The translations under genes and the position numbers were made by a program. From positions 1-5,786 of the forward strand of contig JASLBO010000052.1 of NCBI GenBank assembly GCA_030146605.1: a DNA stretch of 5,786 nucleotides, written 5' to 3'. This stretch comes from Sphingomonas sp. (GTDB taxonomy: Bacteria > Pseudomonadota > Alphaproteobacteria > Sphingomonadales > Sphingomonadaceae). The first letter of the stretch is position 1, and every line of letters starts with the position of its first letter. This document shows, piece by piece, positions 1 through 4,676 of this stretch. Under the pieces are notes generated by a model. It saw nothing but the letters and a program-made list of their open reading frames with translations, was not told the DNA's origin and made no database searches.

Positions 1-2
1 AG

Positions 3-971
3 GCAACAGAGTGGGGGCTCAATCAAAGGGAAGCCTATGAGGCGTATGATCTGTATCTAGCCAATGAGACGTCGAGCAGGGTTGATACGAATAAGCGAAA
101 AGGCGAGGGGCGTCTGAGCGCAACCGGCATGGCGCCGTATACCATGATGACTATGGATATGCTGAGGTTGTACCAGAATGCCCATTACCGGGATCAGCTT
201 AAAGGCAAAAACAAGAAGAAGAAAACGACGTCATCGACTCGTGCCTACGAGGCGCAGTTTATCGAGCATGCGCGGTCGCTTCCGTTCTCGATGGTCCGTG
301 CATTCGGCTTGACGAGCAGTACTGGCGGCAGCGACGGATCGATGCTGGACGAGGTGAGCGGGTTTCTGGACGTCCAGACCCCGACGGGTTCCGATACGAT
401 CGGTCAGAACAAGGTGACCAGCGTCGTATACAAGCACTTCCAAAAGGCTATGGAGCTCCTCAATCAGGAGCTCGACGATCAGGAAGCGTTCGATCCTTCC
501 TCGCCTGAATCCTTCAAGGCGCGGACGTTGCAGCACCTCGCCCAATTCGACTGGATGCCGGGAATGTTGGCCAATGAGCAGGCGCAGGCCCAGGAGGAAG
601 GCGTGCACTGGCCGACATTGCAGCAAACGATCCAGAATCTGCGCAAGCTCTTGTTCAACCTCATCGAAAGAGATGCGCAATTGGTCGGCGGTGCGCTGGG
701 CGGCGGCACAGACCCTGAAATGCTCAGGAAATTCGAATTGCTCGGTACGATGATCGGCCTGATGTACAAGTCGACGAAGCGCGCCATCCTGAGCTTGCAG
801 ATGATCGATCCCAAGGCGGATCTGGGCGAGCATCTCGATCGCCTGTCGCGGATCTTGCGCGCCGAGCGCCAGCTCAACGAAGCGATGCAGGCCTGGGGTC
901 GATCGGGAACGACTTCGCGCCGACGTCAGGAACATCGGAATTTCAGCAAGGAACTCGAGAATTTGAAATAG
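3..971 (+). CDS. Unrecognised protein, 3' part only (5' end outside window)
   Basis: I do not recognise this protein. The frame is open from the left edge to the TAG at 969-971, giving 322 visible residues. The first ATG in frame, at 129, has no Shine-Dalgarno at a usable distance, and the 42 codons before it read like normal protein (Trp-Gly-Leu-Asn, then Tyr- and Glu-rich), so I infer the true start lies upstream of the window. Seen in the protein: a basic stretch with six lysines in eight residues (201-224), a Gly/Ser-rich patch around 315-350, then long, probably helical segments from about 415 to the end with a Gly-rich break near 685-710. No signal peptide, membrane helix or Cys cluster is visible in this part. 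Base composition is clearly less GC-rich than in the neighbouring genes, and AAA codons and rarer arginine codons occur, which suggests an accessory or transferred gene. It converges on purQ with a 29-base gap. Confidence 0.72.
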   Translation, partial: ATEWGLNQREAYEAYDLYLANETSSRVDTNKRKGEGRLSATGMAPYTMMTMDMLRLYQNAHYRDQLKGKNKKKKTTSSTRAYEAQFIEHARSLPFSMVRAFGLTSSTGGSDGSMLDEVSGFLDVQTPTGSDTIGQNKVTSVVYKHFQKAMELLNQELDDQEAFDPSSPESFKARTLQHLAQFDWMPGMLANEQAQAQEEGVHWPTLQQTIQNLRKLLFNLIERDAQLVGGALGGGTDPEMLRKFELLGTMIGLMYKSTKRAILSLQMIDPKADLGEHLDRLSRILRAERQLNEAMQAWGRSGTTSRRRQEHRNFSKELENLK

Positions 972-974
972 CCA

Positions 975-999
975 CGCGCGCCCCGGCAGCGGGCGCGCG
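975..999. terminator. GC stem-loop between convergent genes, probable bidirectional terminator
   Basis: The arms at 975-983 and 991-999 are perfect 9-bp complements around a 7-base loop. The hairpin fills the 29-base gap between the stop of the left-edge gene (971) and the stop of purQ (1001), so it could end transcription from both sides. There is no T run on either strand, so it is not a classic intrinsic terminator. It could also act as a 3'-end stabiliser. Confidence 0.6.
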
Positions 1000-1000
1000 C

Positions 1001-1666
1001 TCAGGCTACCGCTTCGAGCAGGCCTTCGAACAGCCGGCGGCCGTCGGTGCCGCCGTGCGCGGCTTCGATGCGGCGCTCGGGGTGGGGCATCATGCCGAGC
1101 ACGTTGCCGCTCGCGTTGAGCAGCCCGGCGATGTTTCGCGCCGAGCCGTTGACGTCCTCGGCATAGCGGAAGGCGACGCGGCCTTCGCCTTCGATCCGGT
1201 CGAGCGTCTCGGTGTCGGCGAAGTAATTGCCGTCGTGATGCGCGACCGGGACGGTGATCGTCTCGCCGCTCTCATAGCCGCTGGTGAAGAGCGTCTGGCT
1301 GTTGTCGACCGTCAGCGCGACGTTGCGGCAGACGAAGTTGAGCCCCGAATTGCGCATCAGCGCGCCGGGAAGCAGTCCGGCTTCGGTGAGGATCTGGAAG
1401 CCGTTGCAGATGCCGATCACCGGCACGCCGCGTGCCGCCGCCTCAACCACCGCGCGGACCACCGGCGAGCGTGCCGAGATCGCACCGCAGCGCAGATAAT
1501 CGCCGTAGGAGAAGCCGCCGGGGAGGGCGATCAGGCCGATACCCGAAGGCAGCGCGCTTTCGCCGTGCCACACCATTTCGGGGGCGGTCCCGGTCACGTC
1601 TTCCAGCGCAGTCGCGATGTCGCGATCGCAATTGGAGCCGGGGAAGACGACGACCGCGGTCTTCAT
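1001..1666 (-). CDS. purQ: Phosphoribosylformylglycinamidine synthase, glutaminase subunit PurQ
   Basis: PurQ hydrolyses glutamine and passes ammonia to PurL in the FGAM synthase complex (FGAR to FGAM, fourth step of purine synthesis, cytoplasm). The 221-residue protein is a complete class I glutamine amidotransferase domain of normal family length. It opens with FPGSNCDRD (8-16), has the PGGFSYGD oxyanion-side motif (49-56), the nucleophile Cys87 in GICNGFQ, and His195 and Glu197 in the MMPHPERR segment, so the Cys-His-Glu triad is complete. The ATG at 1666-1664 is chosen because the protein starts right at the first beta strand of the family. The same frame runs open further upstream, but that part is antisense-like sequence over purS. 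The start overlaps the purS stop as ATGA, and only a weak GAGCGGG precedes it, so translation is probably coupled to purS. It is the last gene of the purC-purS-purQ cluster; purL does not follow. Confidence 0.97.
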   Translation of the reverse strand: MKTAVVVFPGSNCDRDIATALEDVTGTAPEMVWHGESALPSGIGLIALPGGFSYGDYLRCGAISARSPVVRAVVEAAARGVPVIGICNGFQILTEAGLLPGALMRNSGLNFVCRNVALTVDNSQTLFTSGYESGETITVPVAHHDGNYFADTETLDRIEGEGRVAFRYAEDVNGSARNIAGLLNASGNVLGMMPHPERRIEAAHGGTDGRRLFEGLLEAVA

Positions 1667-1893
1667 GCCCGCTCGATCCGGTAATTCTCGATCACCGTGT
1701 TGGCGAGCAGCTTGCGGCACATCTCGTCGAGGGCCTGGTCGCTGGTGTCGTCGGCGACTTCGAGTTCGAAGAGCTTGCCGGCGCGAACGTCTTCGACGCC
1801 GTCGAAGCCGAGGCCGGATAGAGCGTGCTGGATGGCCTTGCCCTGGGGGTCGAGCACGCCGTTCTTCAGGGTCACGATGATGCGGATCTTCAT
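1663..1893 (-). CDS. purS: Phosphoribosylformylglycinamidine synthase subunit PurS
   Basis: PurS is the small structural subunit that, in organisms with a short PurL, bridges PurL and PurQ in FGAM synthase and is needed for ammonia transfer. It has no catalytic residues of its own. The 76-residue protein matches the family in length (about 80) and pattern: an N-terminal strand with [10 protein letters not shown], the [11 protein letters not shown] segment (11-21) typical of PurS, a central acidic strand, and the C-terminal VIENYRIE (67-74). The ATG at 1893-1891 gives exactly this family start. No good Shine-Dalgarno is visible before it; a 12-bp palindrome lies 13 bases upstream. The gene follows purC after 62 bases and shares four bases with purQ. 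Having purS with a separate purQ implies a small-type PurL elsewhere in the genome. Confidence 0.96.
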   Translation of the reverse strand: MKIRIIVTLKNGVLDPQGKAIQHALSGLGFDGVEDVRAGKLFELEVADDTSDQALDEMCRKLLANTVIENYRIERA

Positions 1894-1906
1894 GGCCGCG
1901 CCTATG

Positions 1907-1918
1907 GCCCGGCCGGGC
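1907..1918. repeat. 12-bp perfect palindrome in the purC-purS spacer
   Basis: The sequence GCCCGGCCGGGC is its own reverse complement. It lies in the 62-base gap between the purC stop and the purS start, 13 bases before the purS ATG on the minus strand. As RNA it could form a short 4-bp hairpin that masks the start region, or it may simply be a chance GC palindrome in a GC-rich genome. No function can be assigned. Confidence 0.35.
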
Positions 1919-1955
1919 GAATCCCGCAATCGGAAATAGCGCGACCGAACCCGGG

Positions 1956-2735
1956 TTACTTGCCGCGGCGCTTGCGGTGGCTTTCGAGGTCGAGCACGGC
2001 CGATTCGGGGCCCTCGGGGAAGAGGCCAAGCCGGCGCGCGACTTCCTGATAGGCCTCGACTTCGCCGCCGAGATCGCGGCGGAAGCGATCCTTGTCGAGC
2101 TTTTCGTTGGTCACCATGTCCCACAAACGGCAGCCGTCGGGGCTGATCTCGTCCGCCAGGATGATCCGGGCATAGTCATTGTCCCAGATCCGGCCGAATT
2201 CGAGCTTGAAGTCGACCAGCCGGATGCCGATCCCGGCGAACAGTCCCGACAGGAAGTCGTTCACCCGGATCGCCATGTCGGCCATGTCGTGCAGTTCCTC
2301 CTGCGCCGCCCAGCCGAAGGCGAGGATGTGCTCGTCGGTGACCATCGGATCGCCGAGCGCATCGTCCTTGAAATAATATTCGACGATCGTGCGCGGCAGC
2401 GGCGTGCCTTCCTCGATGCCGAGGCGCTTGGCGAGGCTGCCGGCGACGACGTTGCGCACCACCACCTCGATCGGGACGATCTCTACCTGGCGGATCAATT
2501 GCTCGCGCATGTTGAGGCGGCGAATGAAGTGGGTCGGGATGCCGATCCCGCCGAGCAGGGTGAAGACATGCTCCGAAATACGGTTGTTGAGCACGCCCTT
2601 GCCGCTGATCGTGCCCTTTTTCTGCGCGTTGAACGCAGTCGCGTCATCCTTGAAATACTGGATCAGCGTGCCCGGCTCGGGACCCTCATAGAGGATCTTG
2701 GCCTTGCCTTCGTAGATCTGGCGGCGGCGTGCCAT
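1956..2735 (-). CDS. purC: Phosphoribosylaminoimidazole-succinocarboxamide synthase (SAICAR synthetase)
   Basis: PurC joins CAIR and L-aspartate with ATP hydrolysis to make SAICAR in purine synthesis (cytoplasm). The protein has 259 residues, close to the bacterial length of about 235-260. Visible motifs are [11 protein letters not shown] at the N-terminus (8-18, nucleotide-binding strand region), the [12 protein letters not shown] segment (30-41), [11 protein letters not shown] (90-100), the family signature VDFKLEFG (174-181) and [14 protein letters not shown] (193-206). The last part is a Lys/Arg-rich tail. The ATG at 2735-2733 is the only start in frame that gives the family N-terminus. 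Upstream in the same frame there is only leader sequence. Shine-Dalgarno candidates are AGGGG 11 bases upstream and a weaker ACAGG 5 bases upstream. It is the first gene of the cluster, with a candidate promoter and a hairpin in the 175-base gap before it. Confidence 0.97.
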   Translation of the reverse strand: MARRRQIYEGKAKILYEGPEPGTLIQYFKDDATAFNAQKKGTISGKGVLNNRISEHVFTLLGGIGIPTHFIRRLNMREQLIRQVEIVPIEVVVRNVVAGSLAKRLGIEEGTPLPRTIVEYYFKDDALGDPMVTDEHILAFGWAAQEELHDMADMAIRVNDFLSGLFAGIGIRLVDFKLEFGRIWDNDYARIILADEISPDGCRLWDMVTNEKLDKDRFRRDLGGEVEAYQEVARRLGLFPEGPESAVLDLESHRKRRGK

Positions 2736-2761
2736 ATCGGCCTGTACCCCTGAAAAGCATT

Positions 2762-2800
2762 GCCCCGGCGGCGCGGTAAGGACCGCACGGCAGCCGGGGC
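2762..2800 (-). promoter_or_regulatory. Hairpin in the purC leader
   Basis: On the minus strand the outer arms (2793-2800 and 2762-2769) pair perfectly over 8 bp. An inner 5-bp stem (2782-2786 with 2773-2777) closes on a 4-base loop, with small bulges between. The base of the hairpin is 26 bases before the purC ATG and is followed on that strand by AATGCTTTTC. If the candidate promoter at 2815-2843 is right, the hairpin starts about 8 bases into the transcript. It could be an attenuator, a stabilising 5' end, or a weak terminator for read-through from upstream. It does not resemble the purine riboswitch core. Confidence 0.5.
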
Positions 2801-2814
2801 TGTGGAAGCCCGGC

Positions 2815-2843
2815 GCTATACTGGATGCCGTGTTGCGGCGCAA
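2815..2843 (-). promoter_or_regulatory. Candidate housekeeping promoter for purC-purS-purQ
   Basis: On the minus strand a -35-like TTGCGC (2843-2838) and a -10-like TATAGC (2820-2815) are separated by 17 bases. Each matches the sigma-70 consensus in four of six positions. Transcription would start near 2808, giving a leader of about 72 bases that contains the hairpin. The position, in the gap upstream of the cluster, fits. No experimental support is available. Confidence 0.45.
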
Positions 2844-2849
2844 TCACGC

Positions 2850-2895
2850 TTCGGCGGCGCCCGACTGTGCCAGTGCCGAACAAGGCGCCGCCGAA
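2850..2895 (-). terminator. 12-bp inverted repeat after the DUF4349 gene, probable terminator
   Basis: The arms 2850-2861 and 2884-2895 are perfect 12-bp reverse complements (TTCGGCGGCGCC) around a 22-base loop that itself holds a small 4-bp hairpin. The structure begins 15 bases after the stop of the DUF4349 gene on the minus strand and just before the candidate purC promoter. No T run follows, so termination is inferred from strength and position only. Confidence 0.5.
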
Positions 2896-2910
2896 ACATG
2901 CCGGATCGTG

Positions 2911-3849
2911 TCAGCCTTGTGCGATCGCCGCCCGCCGCCTGCGAAGCGTGCGCAGCGCGACCACCGGAAGCGCGAGAAGCACGAGCCACGGCAGCAGATA
3001 GATGGCCAGCGACAGGAGGACGCGCAGCCCGCCCTCGAACACCGCGCCCGAACCTTGCGCCGCTTCGCCGAGATAGGTGCCGAGCGCCTGCGACGATGCC
3101 GCGGGCACGATCGCGCCATAACGGATCTCGAACTCGGACATCGCCACGCGGCCCTTGAGCTCGCCGAGCCAGCCGCGCGCCTGATCGAGCTCTTCCTGCG
3201 CCTGGGTGACGCTGCGCTCGGCCTCGAGCAGGTCGGATACCCGGCCGTTGCGCTTGCGCAGCAGCTCGGTGAGCCGCGCGACGAGCAGTTCGCGCTGGCG
3301 AATGCGGGCTTCGGTGTCGACGATCTGCTTCGAGACTTCGTCGGTGGCGACCCTGGCGTTTTCGGCGCGGCCGCCGGCTTCGCGCACTTCATGGTCGAGC
3401 AGCACCTGGAAGCGCCGCGCTTCGGCCGCGGCGACGCGGAGCTTGAGCCTGGCGTTGCTCGATCGTTCCTCGCCGACGCCGCGTTCGAGCGCGAGCAGCT
3501 GGCAACGGGCGGGGCCCATCTCGTCGCACAGGTCGCGATGCGCATCCTGCGCGGCGGCGATCTTGTCGCCGGGAATCAGATAGGAAAGCGCGTAGGCGTA
3601 AGTCAGCCTGGGCAGCGAGATCGGGAGCTTCGGCGGGGTCTCGGGCGGACGGGGCGCGGATCCGGCGAGCTCGCTCTGCCGGGCGGATGCGGGGATATCG
3701 GCCGCCGACCCGGCAGGAACCTCGGTGACGATCGCTTCGCCGGCGGGCTGGCCGGCTTTGCCGGAATCGGCGCTCTCATTGGCAGAGCAGGCGGCGAGCG
3801 TCGCAGCGGCGGCGGCCAGGACGAGGTGTTTCGGGGCAATGACACGCAT
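2911..3849 (-). CDS. DUF4349 domain-containing lipoprotein
   Basis: This is a cell-envelope protein of unknown biochemical role. The 312 residues show a lipoprotein signal peptide with lipobox Leu-Ala-Ala-Cys (Cys21), a low-complexity linker rich in Ala, Pro, Ser and Glu (22-75), a folded part opening with a Tyr-rich strand (about 80-95), a long charged helix with heptad-like pattern and probable coiled coil (about 160-236), a short segment ending in EIRYGAIVPA (241-250), and a hydrophobic C-terminal helix (about 274-299) followed by four arginines. This order matches DUF4349 proteins as I know them. Start: ATG at 3849 is preferred over ATG at 3855 because AGGAG lies 8 bases before it and only 2 before the other. 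The gene has a candidate promoter at 3934-3963 and is probably transcribed alone. Family assignment is by pattern recognition. Confidence 0.85.
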   Translation of the reverse strand: MRVIAPKHLVLAAAAATLAACSANESADSGKAGQPAGEAIVTEVPAGSAADIPASARQSELAGSAPRPPETPPKLPISLPRLTYAYALSYLIPGDKIAAAQDAHRDLCDEMGPARCQLLALERGVGEERSSNARLKLRVAAAEARRFQVLLDHEVREAGGRAENARVATDEVSKQIVDTEARIRQRELLVARLTELLRKRNGRVSDLLEAERSVTQAQEELDQARGWLGELKGRVAMSEFEIRYGAIVPAASSQALGTYLGEAAQGSGAVFEGGLRVLLSLAIYLLPWLVLLALPVVALRTLRRRRAAIAQG

Positions 3850-3857
3850 GGGCATAT

Positions 3858-3862
3858 CTCCT
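3858..3862 (-). promoter_or_regulatory. Shine-Dalgarno that decides the DUF4349 start
   Basis: AGGAG on the minus strand is followed by 8 bases and then the ATG at 3849-3847. Another ATG two codons earlier (3855-3853) is only 2 bases away, too close to be used well. The downstream ATG therefore wins and the signal peptide starts Met-Arg-Val-Ile. Confidence 0.7.
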
Positions 3863-3918
3863 GCGAAGGGAATGATATGCCATCACATGCATGGGAAAGC
3901 GTCAAGACACAATTTGGC

Positions 3919-3939
3919 CATAATGTGGGCGAAATTATG
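3919..3939. promoter_or_regulatory. Inverted repeat overlapping the DUF4349 promoter, candidate operator
   Basis: CATAAT (3919-3924) and ATTATG (3934-3939) form 6-bp arms with a 9-base gap. The right arm coincides with the -10 hexamer of the candidate promoter on the minus strand, and the left arm lies near +1. That is a typical repressor position. The spacer is AT-poor, so the arms stand out. No known regulator is assigned. Confidence 0.35.
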
Positions 3940-3963
3940 TCGGCGAATATTAGCCCCTGTTAA
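3934..3963 (-). promoter_or_regulatory. Candidate promoter for the DUF4349 gene
   Basis: On the minus strand TTAACA (3963-3958) and CATAAT (3939-3934) each match the sigma-70 hexamers in five of six positions, with an 18-base spacer. The start would be near 3927, giving a leader of roughly 78 bases. The -35 begins just after the stop of the 49-codon gene (3972), so the two genes are likely separate units, though read-through is possible because no terminator is seen between them. Confidence 0.5.
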
Positions 3964-3971
3964 TCAGAAGC

Positions 3972-4121
3972 TTAGCAACGCACACGTTCCCATGGTGCGT
4001 CATATTCGATCGCCACGAGCCGCTCGAACACATGCGCGAGCGATTTGAACAGGCGCGTAAGACCGGCGCTCACGGCGTGGTGGTGGTCGGCCCAGACGGT
4101 GCCTTCATAGTCGTTCGACAC
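3972..4121 (-). CDS. Small hypothetical protein, 49 residues, GTG start
   Basis: I do not recognise this protein. The frame runs from a GTG at 4121-4119 to TAA at 3974-3972. The GTG is chosen because GAGGAG (4135-4130) sits 8 bases before it, an excellent Shine-Dalgarno. An ATG eleven codons earlier (4154) has none. The product is soluble-looking: an acidic/aromatic start (Asn-Asp-Tyr-Glu-Gly, then Trp), three consecutive histidines (13-15), a probable amphipathic helix (about 18-36) and a Tyr-Asp-Ala-Pro-Trp segment before a basic end with terminal Cys. No signal peptide or membrane helix is seen. It lies between the urcA terminator and the DUF4349 promoter and is probably a single-gene unit. 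A TATTAA (4144-4139) before it could be a -10, without a clear -35. Coding is supported by the ribosome site and an ordinary-looking composition, not by known homologues. Confidence 0.6.
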   Translation of the reverse strand: MSNDYEGTVWADHHHAVSAGLTRLFKSLAHVFERLVAIEYDAPWERVRC

Positions 4122-4168
4122 GGTGGCTTCTCCTCGACTTAATAGGGTCTTCATCAGTGGGGCTTGTG

Positions 4169-4197
4169 AAAAAGGCGAGCGGCAGCGAGCCGCTCGC
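4169..4197 (-). terminator. Rho-independent terminator of urcA
   Basis: On the minus strand a perfect 9-bp GC stem (4197-4189 with 4183-4175) closes on a 5-base loop and is followed one base later by TTTTT (4173-4169). It starts 51 bases after the urcA stop. This is the only classic stem plus T-tract in the window. Confidence 0.85.
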
Positions 4198-4247
4198 AGT
4201 CGCCGCCGAGCGATTTTATCGGGAGCCGGCGGGGGTATCCTATGCGG

Positions 4248-4562
4248 TCAGCGGCCGGTGCTGGAGAGCTGGGCCGGGGCCGCGGCCTGCGCGAGAATGC
4301 GGCTGCGCTGCAGCTCGACACGGGCCTGGGTTTCGGCGCGGCAACGCTGCCCCGCCAGCGAGCGGGTGGCTTCGCCGATCTGCCGGGTCGGGCAGACCCT
4401 CTCTACTGCGCGGGCGATCCGGCGGTCGAGTTCGGCGCGGTCGGCGGCGCGCGACAGATTGAGGTCGGCATGGCGGACGTGGCGCGTCGCGGGGGCTTCG
4501 GCGGGGGCCGCCTGGGGGGCAGAAGCGGCGAGAAGTGCGAGGAAAGTCAGGGTGTTCAGCAT
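4248..4562 (-). CDS. UrcA family exported protein
   Basis: UrcA-family proteins are small exported proteins of unknown function, common in sphingomonads and caulobacters and often present in several copies. This one has 104 residues: a hydrophobic signal peptide (about 1-20, ending near Ala-Pro-Ala), then the family core with VRHADLNLS (29-37), a DRAELDRRIARAVERVC helix (41-57) and a second conserved cysteine at 74 in GQRCRAE. Cys57 and Cys74 are likely disulphide partners after export. The start ATG at 4562 has AAGGA 8 bases upstream. The signal peptide lacks a positive residue before its hydrophobic core, which is unusual. The reading frame is open upstream to another ATG (4661), but no ribosome site supports it. 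The gene is divergent from lysR and is followed by a strong terminator. A 15-codon ORF with a better Shine-Dalgarno overlaps its start. Confidence 0.85.
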   Translation of the reverse strand: MLNTLTFLALLAASAPQAAPAEAPATRHVRHADLNLSRAADRAELDRRIARAVERVCPTRQIGEATRSLAGQRCRAETQARVELQRSRILAQAAAPAQLSSTGR

Positions 4563-4606
4563 GGCTCGGGTCCTTGTATCGTGCCATCTGCGGCAGCCCC
4601 GCTCAT
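4556..4606 (-). CDS. Possible upstream ORF (15 codons) overlapping the urcA start
   Basis: On the minus strand a full AGGAGG (4617-4612) is followed 5 bases later by ATG (4606), which opens 15 codons (peptide MSGAADGTIQGPEPC) and stops at TGA 4558-4556. The stop overlaps the urcA ATG in ATGCTGA. This geometry fits a leader peptide translationally coupled to urcA. The Shine-Dalgarno is stronger than that of urcA itself. It may also be chance in purine-rich GC sequence, and the peptide shows no attenuation-type codon run. Confidence 0.3.
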   Translation of the reverse strand: MSGAAADGTIQGPEPC

Positions 4607-4641
4607 CTGCGCCTCCTGCTGCCGCCGCGCCAACAAATCGT

Positions 4642-4671
4642 TGGACATGCGTAATAAGCACAGCTTATATA
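4642..4671 (+). promoter_or_regulatory. Candidate lysR promoter, likely giving a leaderless mRNA
   Basis: TGGACA (4642-4647, five of six to the -35 consensus) and TATATA (4666-4671, four of six to the -10 consensus) are 18 bases apart. Transcription would begin about six bases later, at or next to the ATG at 4677. The absence of any Shine-Dalgarno before that ATG agrees with a leaderless transcript. The LysR-type palindrome at 4654-4668 lies inside this promoter. Confidence 0.4.
4654..4668. promoter_or_regulatory. LysR-type T-N11-A palindrome, probable operator
   Basis: ATAAGC-ACA-GCTTAT is a perfect inverted repeat of 6-bp arms and contains T (4655), 11 bases, then A (4667), the classic recognition pattern of LysR-type regulators. 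It lies in the spacer shared by the divergent urcA and lysR genes, 8 bases before the lysR start. Binding here would block the candidate lysR promoter, so negative autoregulation is inferred. Confidence 0.6.
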
Positions 4672-4676
4672 TCGGC

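Noticed and set aside
231..935. Long open frame on the minus strand opposite the left-edge gene
   Set aside because: It has an Arg/His-rich shadow composition, no ribosome site at its ATG, and the opposite strand reads as a more protein-like sequence that continues beyond the window edge.
1055..1684. Long plus-strand frame opposite purQ
   Set aside because: It is the antisense of a certain gene. Its composition is the usual Ala/Asp/His/Arg shadow of GC-rich DNA.
1667..2029. In-frame 5' extension of purQ through purS and into purC
   Set aside because: It is Arg/Pro-rich shadow of purS. PurQ proteins begin at the first beta strand, which is at 1666.
1977..2753. Plus-strand frame of 258 codons opposite purC
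   Set aside because: purC is certain on the other strand. This frame is rich in Asp, Val, Ala and Glu in the mirror pattern, and shows no motif.
2736..2910. Purine riboswitch before purC
   Set aside because: The leader has GC hairpins but lacks the three-way junction and conserved loop sequences of the purine riboswitch.
2830..3963. Plus-strand frame of 377 codons opposite the DUF4349 gene, longer than the gene itself
   Set aside because: It mirrors a gene with a clear lipoprotein signal, coiled coil, membrane helix, Shine-Dalgarno and promoter. It has none of its own, and it crosses the intergenic regions at both ends.
3958..3975. CtrA-like site (TTAA-N7-TTAA) before the DUF4349 gene
   Set aside because: Only one half-site is intact. 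The other matches in two of four positions.
4242..4676. In-frame 5' extension of lysR covering the urcA gene on the other strand
   Set aside because: The extension has no LysR-family homology in sight, overlaps urcA fully, and the family N-terminus begins at 4677.
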